This document shows positions 45,255 through 52,195 of a DNA stretch of 64,000 nucleotides, piece after piece (position 1 is the first letter of the stretch; each line of letters opens with the position of its first letter). This DNA is from Alphaproteobacteria bacterium. GTDB taxonomy: Bacteria > Pseudomonadota > Alphaproteobacteria > JANQMY01. The stretch is taken from assembly GCA_028289425.1 (NCBI GenBank), contig JANQPL010000017.1, positions 124,001-188,000 of the forward strand. The letters run 5' to 3'. Both the position numbers and the translations under genes were made by a program. A model generated the notes under the pieces. That model worked only from the letters and a program-made list of their open reading frames with translations. It ran no database searches and was not told where the DNA came from.

Positions 45255-46406
45255 ATGAGCGATCTCATCGGTGGACGTGGCGCCGTAGGGACCTATTGGA
45301 ACAAGGTCCTCGATATTCATTGGGCGTTTGTGTTTCTGCTTTGCGTCATTGCAAGTGTTGGGTTCGGGATGCTGATTTCGGTCGCCGAAGGCCAGTTGGA
45401 CCCATGGGCGTCAAGGCAAATGATTCGATTTGCCATTGGGCTTGGCATTCTGGTTGTCGTCGCCATTGTCGACATCCGAATTTGGATGACCTTGGCATAT
45501 CCTGCCTATGCCTTGGCGCTATTGCTTCTGGTCTGCGTCGAGTTATTTGGTACGGTTGGGATGGGGGCGCAGCGCTGGATTGAATTTGGCGTGTTTCGCC
45601 TGCAGCCGTCCGAGCTCATGAAGATCACGCTGGTACTTGCACTGGCAAGATATTTTCATGGGATCACTCTTGAGCAGGTGTCGCGTCCACTGTATCTGCT
45701 GGCGCCCCTCCTGCTGATTACGATGCCGGTGATATTGGTGTTGCGGCAGCCGGATCTGGGCACATCACTTCTTCTCGCCATTGGCGGTTTTTCGCTCATC
45801 TTCCTTGCGGGAATAAGTTGGAAATGGTTGGCGGCGGCCGGCGCTGCGGCCCTGGCTGCTTTACCGATCGCTTGGCAATTCGTTCTTGCACCCTATCAAA
45901 AAGCTCGCATTCTCACTTTTCTTGAGCCTGAAGCGGACATTCGTGGTGCCGGCTGGCACATCCTGCAATCGAAAATTGCGCTGGGGTCTGGCGGTGTATT
46001 CGGGAAGGGCTGGCTGCAAGGCACTCAAAGCCATCTGGACTTTTTACCGGAAAAACAGACCGACTTCATTTTCACGATGCTCGCAGAAGAGTTTGGTTTG
46101 GTGGGCGCCTCAACGCTGTTAGCACTGTATCTGTTGGTGCTGGGATATGGTTTGGCCATTGCTATGCAATCGAGAAGCCAATTCGGCCGATTGGTTGTGA
46201 TGGGCGTGTGTGTCACCTTCCTGCTCTATATCCTCATCAACACGTCCATGGTTGTCGGTATGATCCCTGTTGTCGGTGTGCCACTGCCTCTCGTTTCGTA
46301 TGGCGGAACGGCCATGATGACCCTCATGTTTGGTTTCGGACTACTCATGTGCGTGTATGTTCATCGCGACGTGGATGTTCCAAGGCACGCCAATTCACTG
46401 ATCTAA
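45255..46406 (+). CDS. rodA: Peptidoglycan glycosyltransferase RodA
   Basis: SEDS-family lipid II polymerase working with PBP2. 383 residues with about ten transmembrane segments. Family motifs include GAQRWIEFGVFRLQPSELMK, GSGGVFGKGWLQGTQSHLDF, LPEKQTDFIFTMLAEEFGL and VSYGGTAMMTLMFGFGLL. Confidence 0.96.
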   Translation: MSDLIGGRGAVGTYWNKVLDIHWAFVFLLCVIASVGFGMLISVAEGQLDPWASRQMIRFAIGLGILVVVAIVDIRIWMTLAYPAYALALLLLVCVELFGTVGMGAQRWIEFGVFRLQPSELMKITLVLALARYFHGITLEQVSRPLYLLAPLLLITMPVILVLRQPDLGTSLLLAIGGFSLIFLAGISWKWLAAAGAAALAALPIAWQFVLAPYQKARILTFLEPEADIRGAGWHILQSKIALGSGGVFGKGWLQGTQSHLDFLPEKQTDFIFTMLAEEFGLVGASTLLALYLLVLGYGLAIAMQSRSQFGRLVVMGVCVTFLLYILINTSMVVGMIPVVGVPLPLVSYGGTAMMTLMFGFGLLMCVYVHRDVDVPRHANSLI

Positions 46407-46497
46407 CCAAAACACGATGCGAACTGAGCGGTTGTTTCCTGTTCATGCTACATGTGGTGCTGACGGCAATTTTACAGGCGCACCGCGCTGAGACACG

Positions 46498-47010
46498 ATG
46501 AGCGAACGGGAAAAATATAAAGACTTTGATTGGGACCTGCCGGACCCCTTTGCAATTACAATTACCGTTCAAGTGGGTGACATCGACAATTATGGCCACG
46601 TAAACAATGCCGTCTATGTGGGGTGGCTTGATGCCTGCGCCTGGCAGCATTCCGTAAACGTCGGAGTGACAAAGGAAGACTGCGACCGGCTTGGCCGAGG
46701 CATGGTCGTTCGCAAAACACAAATCGAATATGTCCGTCCTTGTTTTGACGGAGAAAAGGTCTGGATTGGGAATTGGGTGACATTGGCGGATGGCCGGTTA
46801 AGAGCAAATCGGCGCTTTCAGATCGTTCGTGACAGTGACGGTGCAACCTTGGTGCGGGCGCTACTTCACTATGTATGCGTCGACCTTGAAACGGGCCGTC
46901 CATCAAGATGGCCTGTGGAATTCAAAGAACGCTACGTGGTGCTCGACTCAGTGGGGTCGGAGGTATCTCAAGCCGGCTATTCTTTCCAGCCGGGTGTGGA
47001 GCGGGCATAG
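46498..47010 (+). CDS. 4HBT-superfamily acyl-CoA thioesterase
   Basis: 170-residue hotdog-fold protein. The motif VQVGDIDNYGHVNNAVYVGW matches the catalytic segment of the 4HBT/YbgC group (Asp, then GHVNN), and VRKTQIEYVRPCFDG continues the fold. Located 91 bases after rodA. The substrate is unknown. Confidence 0.83.
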   Translation: MSEREKYKDFDWDLPDPFAITITVQVGDIDNYGHVNNAVYVGWLDACAWQHSVNVGVTKEDCDRLGRGMVVRKTQIEYVRPCFDGEKVWIGNWVTLADGRLRANRRFQIVRDSDGATLVRALLHYVCVDLETGRPSRWPVEFKERYVVLDSVGSEVSQAGYSFQPGVERA

Positions 47011-47401
47011 CGCGGCCCTCTAAATCTGCATCAGAATTCAAGGCCTTCGTTCCCAATAGCGAATTGCGAAATCTCAATTCACCGCCGATGGCCACCAACA
47101 AAGTGGTGTAGCGTCCTAGGGAGTAGGTGTAGTGGTTTACCGCACGTGCTTGTCGTTGTTGATAGAGGGCGAGCTTAAGCCTGCGCAGTATGGCGTCACA
47201 GACGTCAAGACTCACTTGCTCCAGCCAATCTGCCGGGCAGTAGATCAAGGTTGGGATCAATTTCTTCCGCCGATAGCCTGGAATGCGCGCCCGAATTGAC
47301 CGCCGAAACGCCGCTCTGGCCGAACTCCTCTTCTGTTCATTCGCCTCGTTCTCAAATCGGCCGGCAACGGCCAGCGAACTGTCAGTCGGTTGGTGATACA
47401 T
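46922..47401 (-). CDS. Uncertain hypothetical protein, possible leftward gene of the phage islet
   Basis: Open frame of 159 residues. Its last 88 bases overlap the 3' end of the thioesterase gene antisense, which argues against the C-terminal part. The middle (ILRRLKLALYQQRQARAVNH then YTYSLGRYTTLL) is basic and looks helical, and it lies downstream of the leftward promoter and operators at 47637-47678. It may be a real small phage-type gene whose 3' end has been lost; no family is recognised. Confidence 0.3.
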   Translation of the reverse strand: MYHQPTDSSLAVAGRFENEANEQKRSSARAAFRRSIRARIPGYRRKKLIPTLIYCPADWLEQVSLDVCDAILRRLKLALYQQRQARAVNHYTYSLGRYTTLLVAIGGELRFRNSLLGTKALNSDADLEGRAMPAPHPAGKNSRLEIPPTPLSRAPRSVL

Positions 47402-47410
47402 GGGTCACCT

Positions 47411-47515
47411 CTAGAGCGTTTCCAGGTGAAGTGGAATCCGGTTCACCGTTCGGAAACGCGCAAAACAAAGAATCTGGAGCCGTTTTGCGTTTCTAAGAAA
47501 ACCAAACGGCTCTAG
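47411..47515. repeat. MITE-like palindromic repeat
   Basis: About 105 bases bounded by near-inverted ends, CTAGAGC-GTTT and AAACGGCTCTAG, enclosing a GGTGAAGTGGAATCCGGTTC segment and CGCAAAACAAAGAATCTGGA. This composition resembles a dispersed intergenic repeat that is abundant in many Rhizobiales genomes. It lies in the leader of the leftward transcript of the phage islet. No transposase is present. Confidence 0.75.
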
Positions 47516-47522
47516 CCCATTT

Positions 47523-47592
47523 GCGCGCCTGTCTCGGCGCGCAGACATCCGGGGGCCGAGCGGCGAGGGGAGGTGGGACGCTCAGCCCCCGG
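47523..47592. other. Two consecutive strong hairpins
   Basis: GCGCGC / GCGCGC (47523-47542, 8-base loop), then CCGGGGGC-C-GAGCG paired with CGCTC-A-GCCCCCGG (47549-47592, 13 paired bases with one mismatch, 16-base loop). Both are in the leader of the leftward transcript, downstream of its promoter; they could act as terminators, attenuators or be part of an inserted element. No T-run is present. Confidence 0.5.
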
Positions 47593-47636
47593 CAAACCAC
47601 CCATCGATCGGGGGGACATCGATGAGATAGGCATAG

Positions 47637-47664
47637 CTTATATTATTGGTCAAACCTATGTCAA
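47637..47664 (-). promoter_or_regulatory. Leftward promoter of the phage islet
   Basis: On the minus strand: -35 TTGACA (47659-47664), 16-bp spacer, -10 TATAAG (47637-47642). The spacer is filled by operator-like site A, and site B abuts the -35, so a repressor bound there would block it. Confidence 0.6.
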
Positions 47665-47678
47665 TTGGTAAAGCCAAT
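47645..47678. promoter_or_regulatory. Two operator-like 15-bp sites (left)
   Basis: Site A is ATTGGTCAAACCTAT (47645-47659) and site B is ATTGGTAAAGCCAAT (47664-47678). They have the same consensus, ATTGGTnnA[AG]CCnAT, with dyad symmetry, and their centres are 19 bp apart. The same motif occurs at 48402 in the rightward promoter. Confidence 0.6.
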
Positions 47679-47696
47679 AAATCGTAGGGCAGGGAA

Positions 47697-48323
47697 TCAA
47701 TAGTGACGAACTGCGTCGGTCACTCGGCCCACCACGTCTACCGCCTCTTCCGGAAAGATCGTTTCATGGGAGGGGTCCGTCGAGAATGGCTCAAGGCGCG
47801 GTGGGTTGTTTCGCCATCTTTTAAGTGTCGCGCGGCCATCCTGGCGGAACACGTAGAACTTGTTGTCCACCAATTCTTTGTCGGAATAATCAATTATAAT
47901 TATAGTATCCGGCGGAAACTCTCGGTTGCAAGATGTTCCGCTTACTTTAAGCGCAATGAGAGTGGACACGTCGGACGCAATCGCGATGAAACGCTCCGCG
48001 TCACCCGGCTGATATGGGTCTTCTATCGACACGAACTGGCCTGCCTCCACCCAACTGATCAACGGAACTGCACGTATCGGCTCCTTGATCGGACTAAGGT
48101 CGGCCCCCCAATCCACATTACTCTCAGGGTTGCCGAATTCAAGCCAAATCGGCGTTACGGACAAAACTTTTGCGAGTAAGGTTATTTTGTTTCGTTCTGG
48201 GTCATAATCACCATTCTCCCATTGGGAGATTGTCGCTTGTGTTACGCCTAAACTGGCGGCCAGTTCTTTTTGGGATCGGCGCTTTTGCTTGCGCGCATGT
48301 CTTATTCTTTCGCCGATCGACAT
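47697..48323 (-). CDS. CI-like self-cleaving repressor (XRE helix-turn-helix plus S24 peptidase)
   Basis: 208-residue phage-type repressor. The helix-turn-helix is at about residues 5-57 (RRSQKELAASLGVTQATISQ); the LexA/CI-type autocleavage peptidase covers the C-terminal part. The likely scissile bond is Ala94-Gly95 (SWVEAGQF), the nucleophile Ser131 (VSGTSCNREF), and the general base Lys168 (RATLKRW). All catalytic parts are present, so RecA-stimulated self-cleavage, and hence SOS induction, is expected. Flanked by two outward promoters with matching operator sites. Ends with HY; an intact gene. Confidence 0.88.
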   Translation of the reverse strand: MSIGERIRHARKQKRRSQKELAASLGVTQATISQWENGDYDPERNKITLLAKVLSVTPIWLEFGNPESNVDWGADLSPIKEPIRAVPLISWVEAGQFVSIEDPYQPGDAERFIAIASDVSTLIALKVSGTSCNREFPPDTIIIIDYSDKELVDNKFYVFRQDGRATLKRWRNNPPRLEPFSTDPSHETIFPEEAVDVVGRVTDAVRHY

Positions 48324-48340
48324 GACCGTGTCTCAGTTTC

Positions 48341-48355
48341 AATTTGGGGCAAATT
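48341..48355. promoter_or_regulatory. Palindrome upstream of the repressor start
   Basis: AATTTG-GGG-CAAATT, perfect 6-bp arms, 18-32 bases before the repressor ATG on the minus strand. It differs from the ATTGG-type sites, so it may be a site for another protein, a 5' leader stem or a chance palindrome. Confidence 0.35.
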
Positions 48356-48392
48356 GTAATTTATCCCAATACATCTGCATAAGCTATGCCTA

Positions 48393-48421
48393 TTGAAATG
48401 TATTGGTTTAACCGATATATT
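48393..48421 (+). promoter_or_regulatory. Rightward promoter of the phage islet with embedded operator
   Basis: -35 TTGAAA (48393-48398), 17-bp spacer, -10 TATATT (48416-48421). The spacer contains ATTGGTTTAACCGAT (48402-48416), the third copy of the 15-bp operator-like motif. Directs transcription of the genes at 48484 and 48726. Confidence 0.65.
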
Positions 48422-48483
48422 AATAGGATAAACTTATTCAATGACAGGTTTTGCGCACCCACCACGCGTCGGAAAGGAAAACC

Positions 48484-48726
48484 GTGATCACACCCGACAA
48501 TGCGGTCGTGTTGACCGATACCGATGCAGGAAATCGAACAATCGTCGCCCATCTTGGGGGGCGTGAACTCACTCTTCGCCACCATGAGCGAACTTATCGG
48601 GTTGGGTTTGCGGCGTCTCCTTCTGAAACCTGGAGAGTGTTCACCCATTGGCGACCGGCGGCATTGGCATTTGCCATGCTGTATCACACCGAAAAATCCC
48701 TCTCCAGCCTGGAAGGCCAAGCATAA
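48484..48726 (+). CDS. Hypothetical protein, phage islet
   Basis: 80 residues, no recognised family. GTG start at 48484 with AAAGGAAAA upstream. Soluble, mixed composition (ERTYRVGFAASPSETWRVFT is the most structured part). Its TAA overlaps the next ATG (TAATG), and it lies 63 bases beyond the -10 of the rightward promoter, the place where an early or Cro-like gene would be. No helix-turn-helix is visible. Confidence 0.55.
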   Translation: MITPDNAVVLTDTDAGNRTIVAHLGGRELTLRHHERTYRVGFAASPSETWRVFTHWRPAALAFAMLYHTEKSLSSLEGQA

Positions 48727-49307
48727 TGGCTCGGCGCGGACGTAAACGGTCTCTCCATGCACGGCGCCGGCAAACCACCGTTCGGGGCCGGCGCCCGATT
48801 GATAATGGGACGGAATTGTCCATTCGGCGTCGGCTCGAACTGGTCGGCCGGGCCGATCCTGCTTTGAGCGACAGCGCACTCGGCATTCTATTCGCGCGCG
48901 ATTGGATCAACGAAAGCCAATATAAGGCGGGTTCGCTATTCGCCTCCTTCCGTCAGGCGGCTTACGGCAAGTCCTTTGCACCGGTTGCCCATTACGGCGA
49001 CTATGTGGATGACTATGTGCGTCGGTCGGCGGAGGACCGTTTGACTGAGAACGAGCCCTATCTCGTTTCCATGACGCGGGCCTATTTGCGCGGCGACCGC
49101 ACCTTGAAACAGGCGAGCAGCGGAATACGAAGTGTCACTTGGAATGTCAGTATACTGTCCATAATTCCCAATTGGGCGTTGCGGCCGTCAAGCGACGCCC
49201 TGAGTGTTTTGGAAGCGCAGCACCGAGAGGATTTGATCGCCGGCCTTGATCTTCTTACGGAGGAATATGGCACAAGCGCGGACCAGCGCAAAAAAAGTCG
49301 GGCGTAG
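48726..49307 (+). CDS. Hypothetical phage-islet protein
   Basis: 193 residues with an Arg-rich N-terminus (MARRGRKRSLHARRRQTTVR) followed by an acidic-to-neutral body, DPALSDSALGILFARDWINE and YKAGSLFASFRQAAYGK. The body resembles small proteins found in alphaproteobacterial prophage early regions, but no family name can be given. ATG 48726 overlaps the previous stop codon. Followed by a good intrinsic terminator. Confidence 0.6.
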   Translation: MARRGRKRSLHARRRQTTVRGRRPIDNGTELSIRRRLELVGRADPALSDSALGILFARDWINESQYKAGSLFASFRQAAYGKSFAPVAHYGDYVDDYVRRSAEDRLTENEPYLVSMTRAYLRGDRTLKQASSGIRSVTWNVSILSIIPNWALRPSSDALSVLEAQHREDLIAGLDLLTEEYGTSADQRKKSRA

Positions 49308-49383
49308 ACTATTTTTCCATTTACGTTTGTCGGTCATCATGGTATAGATGCGACGTAATACAGAATTACGAAAAGTGCGAAAC

Positions 49384-49413
49384 AGGCGCGGCCAAATCGG
49401 CGGCGCCTTTTTT
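49384..49413 (+). terminator. Intrinsic terminator, rightward
   Basis: AGGCGC / GCGCCT stem with a 13-base loop followed by a six-T run (TTTTTT, 49408-49413). Ends the rightward transcript 77 bases past the second islet gene. Confidence 0.8.
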
Positions 49414-49463
49414 GTGCCCAATTGGCACACGGTGCGGCGGGGAGGACGAAAGGCATTTTCCGT

Positions 49464-49799
49464 ATGCCCCGCAAATCTATTTCAAATGGAAAAGGCTCAG
49501 CACGTCCAAACGCGCGGCGGGACAATCACCGAGCTGCGATAGATGTACCAGGACTGTTGAAAGCGCTTGAAGCGCACGTTCTAGCCGAGGCCAGCCTTTC
49601 TGCGACGCACCTTGATGCACCCCCGTCCAAAAGAGAAGAGATGCGGCGGTTTCAAGCATTGAGCCTAGTAGTTGAACGAGAAGACGTGCCGCCATCTGAA
49701 TGGCCCAGCCTTGCTGCAAAAATTGAGCGGTATTTGGCAGAAGGGCGCGTTGCAGACGAAACATCACTTCGATCAATTGACGGTGGCGTTGCGTCCTGA
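49464..49799 (+). CDS. Hypothetical protein, possible small phage DNA-packaging-like relic
   Basis: 111 residues. The segment VPGLLKALEAHVLAEASLSATHL faintly resembles the start of small phage terminase-type proteins, but the rest does not continue the match, and the frame may be shifted. It lies beyond the terminator, so it would need its own promoter. Weak evidence. Confidence 0.35.
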   Translation: MPRKSISNGKGSARPNARRDNHRAAIDVPGLLKALEAHVLAEASLSATHLDAPPSKREEMRRFQALSLVVEREDVPPSEWPSLAAKIERYLAEGRVADETSLRSIDGGVAS

Positions 49800-49931
49800 A
49801 CAGGCGGTCCGGGAGGAAATCTCTTCGATGAGTGGTTTGACCATACTGGAAGTACATCACACGTTCTGCTACGAGTGACCTAATTTTGAAGCAAGATATT
49901 TTGTTGGCCAGCCGATTGGATCTCAGCGACT

Positions 49932-50432
49932 ATGGATCTCACAATTGAAGACCAGTTTAAGATTGGAATGCGCCGTCTTGCGGGTGCCGTCAACTTAGTG
50001 ACGACCGGCGGCGGTGGCGTCGTGCGACAAGGCTTAACGGCAACCGCGGTTTGCTCGCTGACGATTGATCCGCCGACGCTCTTGGCGTGTGTCAACAAAT
50101 CGGCGAGTGCGCATGATGCGATCGCGGATAACGGTGCTTTCTGCGTGAATGTTCTCGCCGAGTCTCAGCGTGATCTTGCGAATCTGTTCTCAGATAATGA
50201 CGCAATTGACCAGAGGTTCTTGGAAGGGAGTTGGTTGGAATTGGAGACTGGGGCACCCGTGCTGGATGGATGTCTTTGTAGTTTCGATTGTAAGGTGCTT
50301 GAGCGTTTGGAACGATCGACGCACACGATTTTTGTTGGGCAGGTAGTGGCGGTTGCGGAGTCTGAAAACCAACCGCCACTCCTATATTTTGATGGTCAGT
50401 ACGCAACTTTGCCCCAGCAGATAAAACGGTAG
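49932..50432 (+). CDS. Flavin reductase-like FMN-binding protein
   Basis: 166 residues, split-barrel flavin reductase domain. FKIGMRRLAGAVNLVTTGG, LTATAVCSLTIDPPTLLACV and NGAFCVNVLAESQRDLAN are the standard blocks of the DIM6/NTAB family. Such proteins supply reduced flavin to partner monooxygenases; none is adjacent here. Confidence 0.9.
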   Translation: MDLTIEDQFKIGMRRLAGAVNLVTTGGGGVVRQGLTATAVCSLTIDPPTLLACVNKSASAHDAIADNGAFCVNVLAESQRDLANLFSDNDAIDQRFLEGSWLELETGAPVLDGCLCSFDCKVLERLERSTHTIFVGQVVAVAESENQPPLLYFDGQYATLPQQIKR

Positions 50433-50459
50433 ATTTGGAACCCTTGCTTTTTTGCGCGA

Positions 50460-51290
50460 TTACTTCCTTAGCTCTGCCGCGAGCGCGTAAGTTTTTCGTT
50501 TCAGAAAAGCCATTAACTCAACCCGATCTTTGTATTGAGCAAGTTCCGAGTGTGCGATGAGACCCCCGACCACCATGTCCACGCGAGTGCCGATGCGTCT
50601 GTGCACTTCATTGAAGAGGAGTGAAAGGCGCAGCGTAGGACTTAGATGGCTTGCGAGCTGAAATAGTCGGCTGTTCTGACCGTCAAAGTAAATGGGAACG
50701 ACCGGCGCCCCACCTTTCAAGATTAGCTGTGAAGTGAACGGTTTCCATGTCGGATCCACCGCGCGGCGGTGATACGGTTTTGGAACGGTCGATACGGTAC
50801 CTCCGGGAAACACAATAATTGTCCCACCGTTGGCAAGGTGGTTGCGCGCATCGGCGCGGGTTTTGAGGTTTGTTCTAAGTGCAATCTCATTTTCACTGAA
50901 ATCGATGGGGAGGAGATAGGGTCGAATTTCCGGTGCGCGATAGAGCACGCTGTTCGTAAGGATTCTGAAATCCGACCTGACTTTCGAAATCAGATAGCTG
51001 ATGACGATGCCATCCAGTACGCCGAACGGGTGGTTTGCTACCACGACCAATGGTCCGGTTTTCGGGACTTTCCGGAAGCCATCTTCGTTGTAACGAACGT
51101 TGAGTTTGAGATGTCGAATGGCGGCATCCCAAAAGCTCTCTCCCGCGCGCGGATTGGCCTGATTGTCGAGGTACATGCGCCGCAGCTTCGGTTGTCCAGT
51201 CAACCGTTCGATCGATCGAATGACCGTCCTTCTCAGCCGGCCATCCCCCTCTGTGACGTAAGAGAATTCGTCGATATTCGACTCAGTCAT
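50460..51290 (-). CDS. PlsC-like lysophospholipid acyltransferase
   Basis: 276-residue membrane-associated acyltransferase, probably acylating a lysophospholipid or ornithine-type lipid. Catalytic motif NHPFGVLDGIVISY is the HX4D block (His, then Asp five residues later); FPGGTVSTVP and GAPVVPIYFDG are blocks III and IV. No acyl-carrier partner is adjacent. Confidence 0.85.
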   Translation of the reverse strand: MTESNIDEFSYVTEGDGRLRRTVIRSIERLTGQPKLRRMYLDNQANPRAGESFWDAAIRHLKLNVRYNEDGFRKVPKTGPLVVVANHPFGVLDGIVISYLISKVRSDFRILTNSVLYRAPEIRPYLLPIDFSENEIALRTNLKTRADARNHLANGGTIIVFPGGTVSTVPKPYHRRAVDPTWKPFTSQLILKGGAPVVPIYFDGQNSRLFQLASHLSPTLRLSLLFNEVHRRIGTRVDMVVGGLIAHSELAQYKDRVELMAFLKRKTYALAAELRK

Positions 51291-51389
51291 CCTCTTCGCT
51301 TTCCTATCTCGTCATCACGCTACGGGCAGCGAAGCGGAAGGCGCTGCCCCGCCAAGCATAATGTCGCGTTCAATTTGAGTCCCTCCTAC

Positions 51390-51872
51390 TCAGTCAATGC
51401 GCTTTTCGGAAATAATCACACCATCTTTATCAGCATAAAGATAATACCCGGGCAGAAATGTGACGCCGGCAAATTTCACAGGCTGGTCGATTTCCCCGCG
51501 GTTTGACTTGAGGCTTTTTCGCGGAACGTGACCGAGGGCCTTTATTCCCACCCGAGCTTCTTCGAGCTCAACTCGGTCGCGCACACAACCATTGACCACA
51601 ATTCCACTCCACCCATTCTCCTCGGCAAGTTTTGCCAAATTCCCCCCAACCAAAGCACATTTGGTCGATCCTCCACCATCAACCACCAGCACGCGTCCTT
51701 CTCCATTGGTCTCTAGTAACTGACGAACTTTCGTATTGTCTTCAAATGTCCTAAGCGTAACGATTGGGCCGTGGAATTCGCTCACGCCGCCGTAGTCGGA
51801 AAACAACGGTTGGCAAACACTGACGGCTCCCTCGTTTGCGTCACACAGGTCTGTTGTTGCAAGGGTCTTCAT
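51390..51872 (-). CDS. rraA: RraA-like regulator of RNase E activity
   Basis: About 160 residues. [17 protein letters not shown] opens the fold; [18 protein letters not shown] and [15 protein letters not shown] are the family core, with the Arg-Asp of the aldolase-like active site (CVRDR). In some family members this pocket carries oxaloacetate decarboxylase or HMG aldolase activity, so the RNase E role is only inferred by name. ATG 51872 is preferred over TTG 51881. Confidence 0.85.
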   Translation of the reverse strand: MKTLATTDLCDANEGAVSVCQPLFSDYGGVSEFHGPIVTLRTFEDNTKVRQLLETNGEGRVLVVDGGGSTKCALVGGNLAKLAEENGWSGIVVNGCVRDRVELEEARVGIKALGHVPRKSLKSNRGEIDQPVKFAGVTFLPGYYLYADKDGVIISEKRID

Positions 51873-52195
51873 TGAGCTCAATTTCGTGTCCTAAATGTTA
51901 ACAAGGCTACCTTCTGTACCACCCAGATGCCGATCTTCCGTCTCCGAACCACTTATATGTTTAAAAGTGACTGGAACGTAACCGGTCGCATCAGCGAAGT
52001 CTAACTTTGGATTATACCCAATAAGCCTCAAATCTTACTGGCGGTCCTGCCGATGGTTAACCATTTTTGCCCTTTGCAGAAATGCCAATCTTCTCTGATC
52101 CTTGCAGGCTTGGGCGAGCTAGAATCTCACTGCATATGGCCGTTTGAAATCTTCTGATCCAACGGCTAAAACAGGCGGCGAAAGGACATGATGGC
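51873..52195. other. rraA-mutA intergenic region with an ATGGTTAACCAT palindrome
   Basis: About 320 bases between divergent genes without an ORF. A perfect 12-bp palindrome, ATGGTTAACCAT, lies at 52053-52064, about 130 bases before mutA. It reads TTAACCAT in both directions, a sequence close to the half-sites of the CtrA-type alphaproteobacterial response regulator. No cobalamin riboswitch signature was found here. Confidence 0.45.

Noticed and set aside
52057-52090. TTTGC/GCA-rich stretch like short-chain acyl-CoA regulator sites upstream of mutA
   Set aside because: Only irregular pieces (TTTTGCCCTTTGCAG) are present, with no TTTGCAAA pair at defined spacing.
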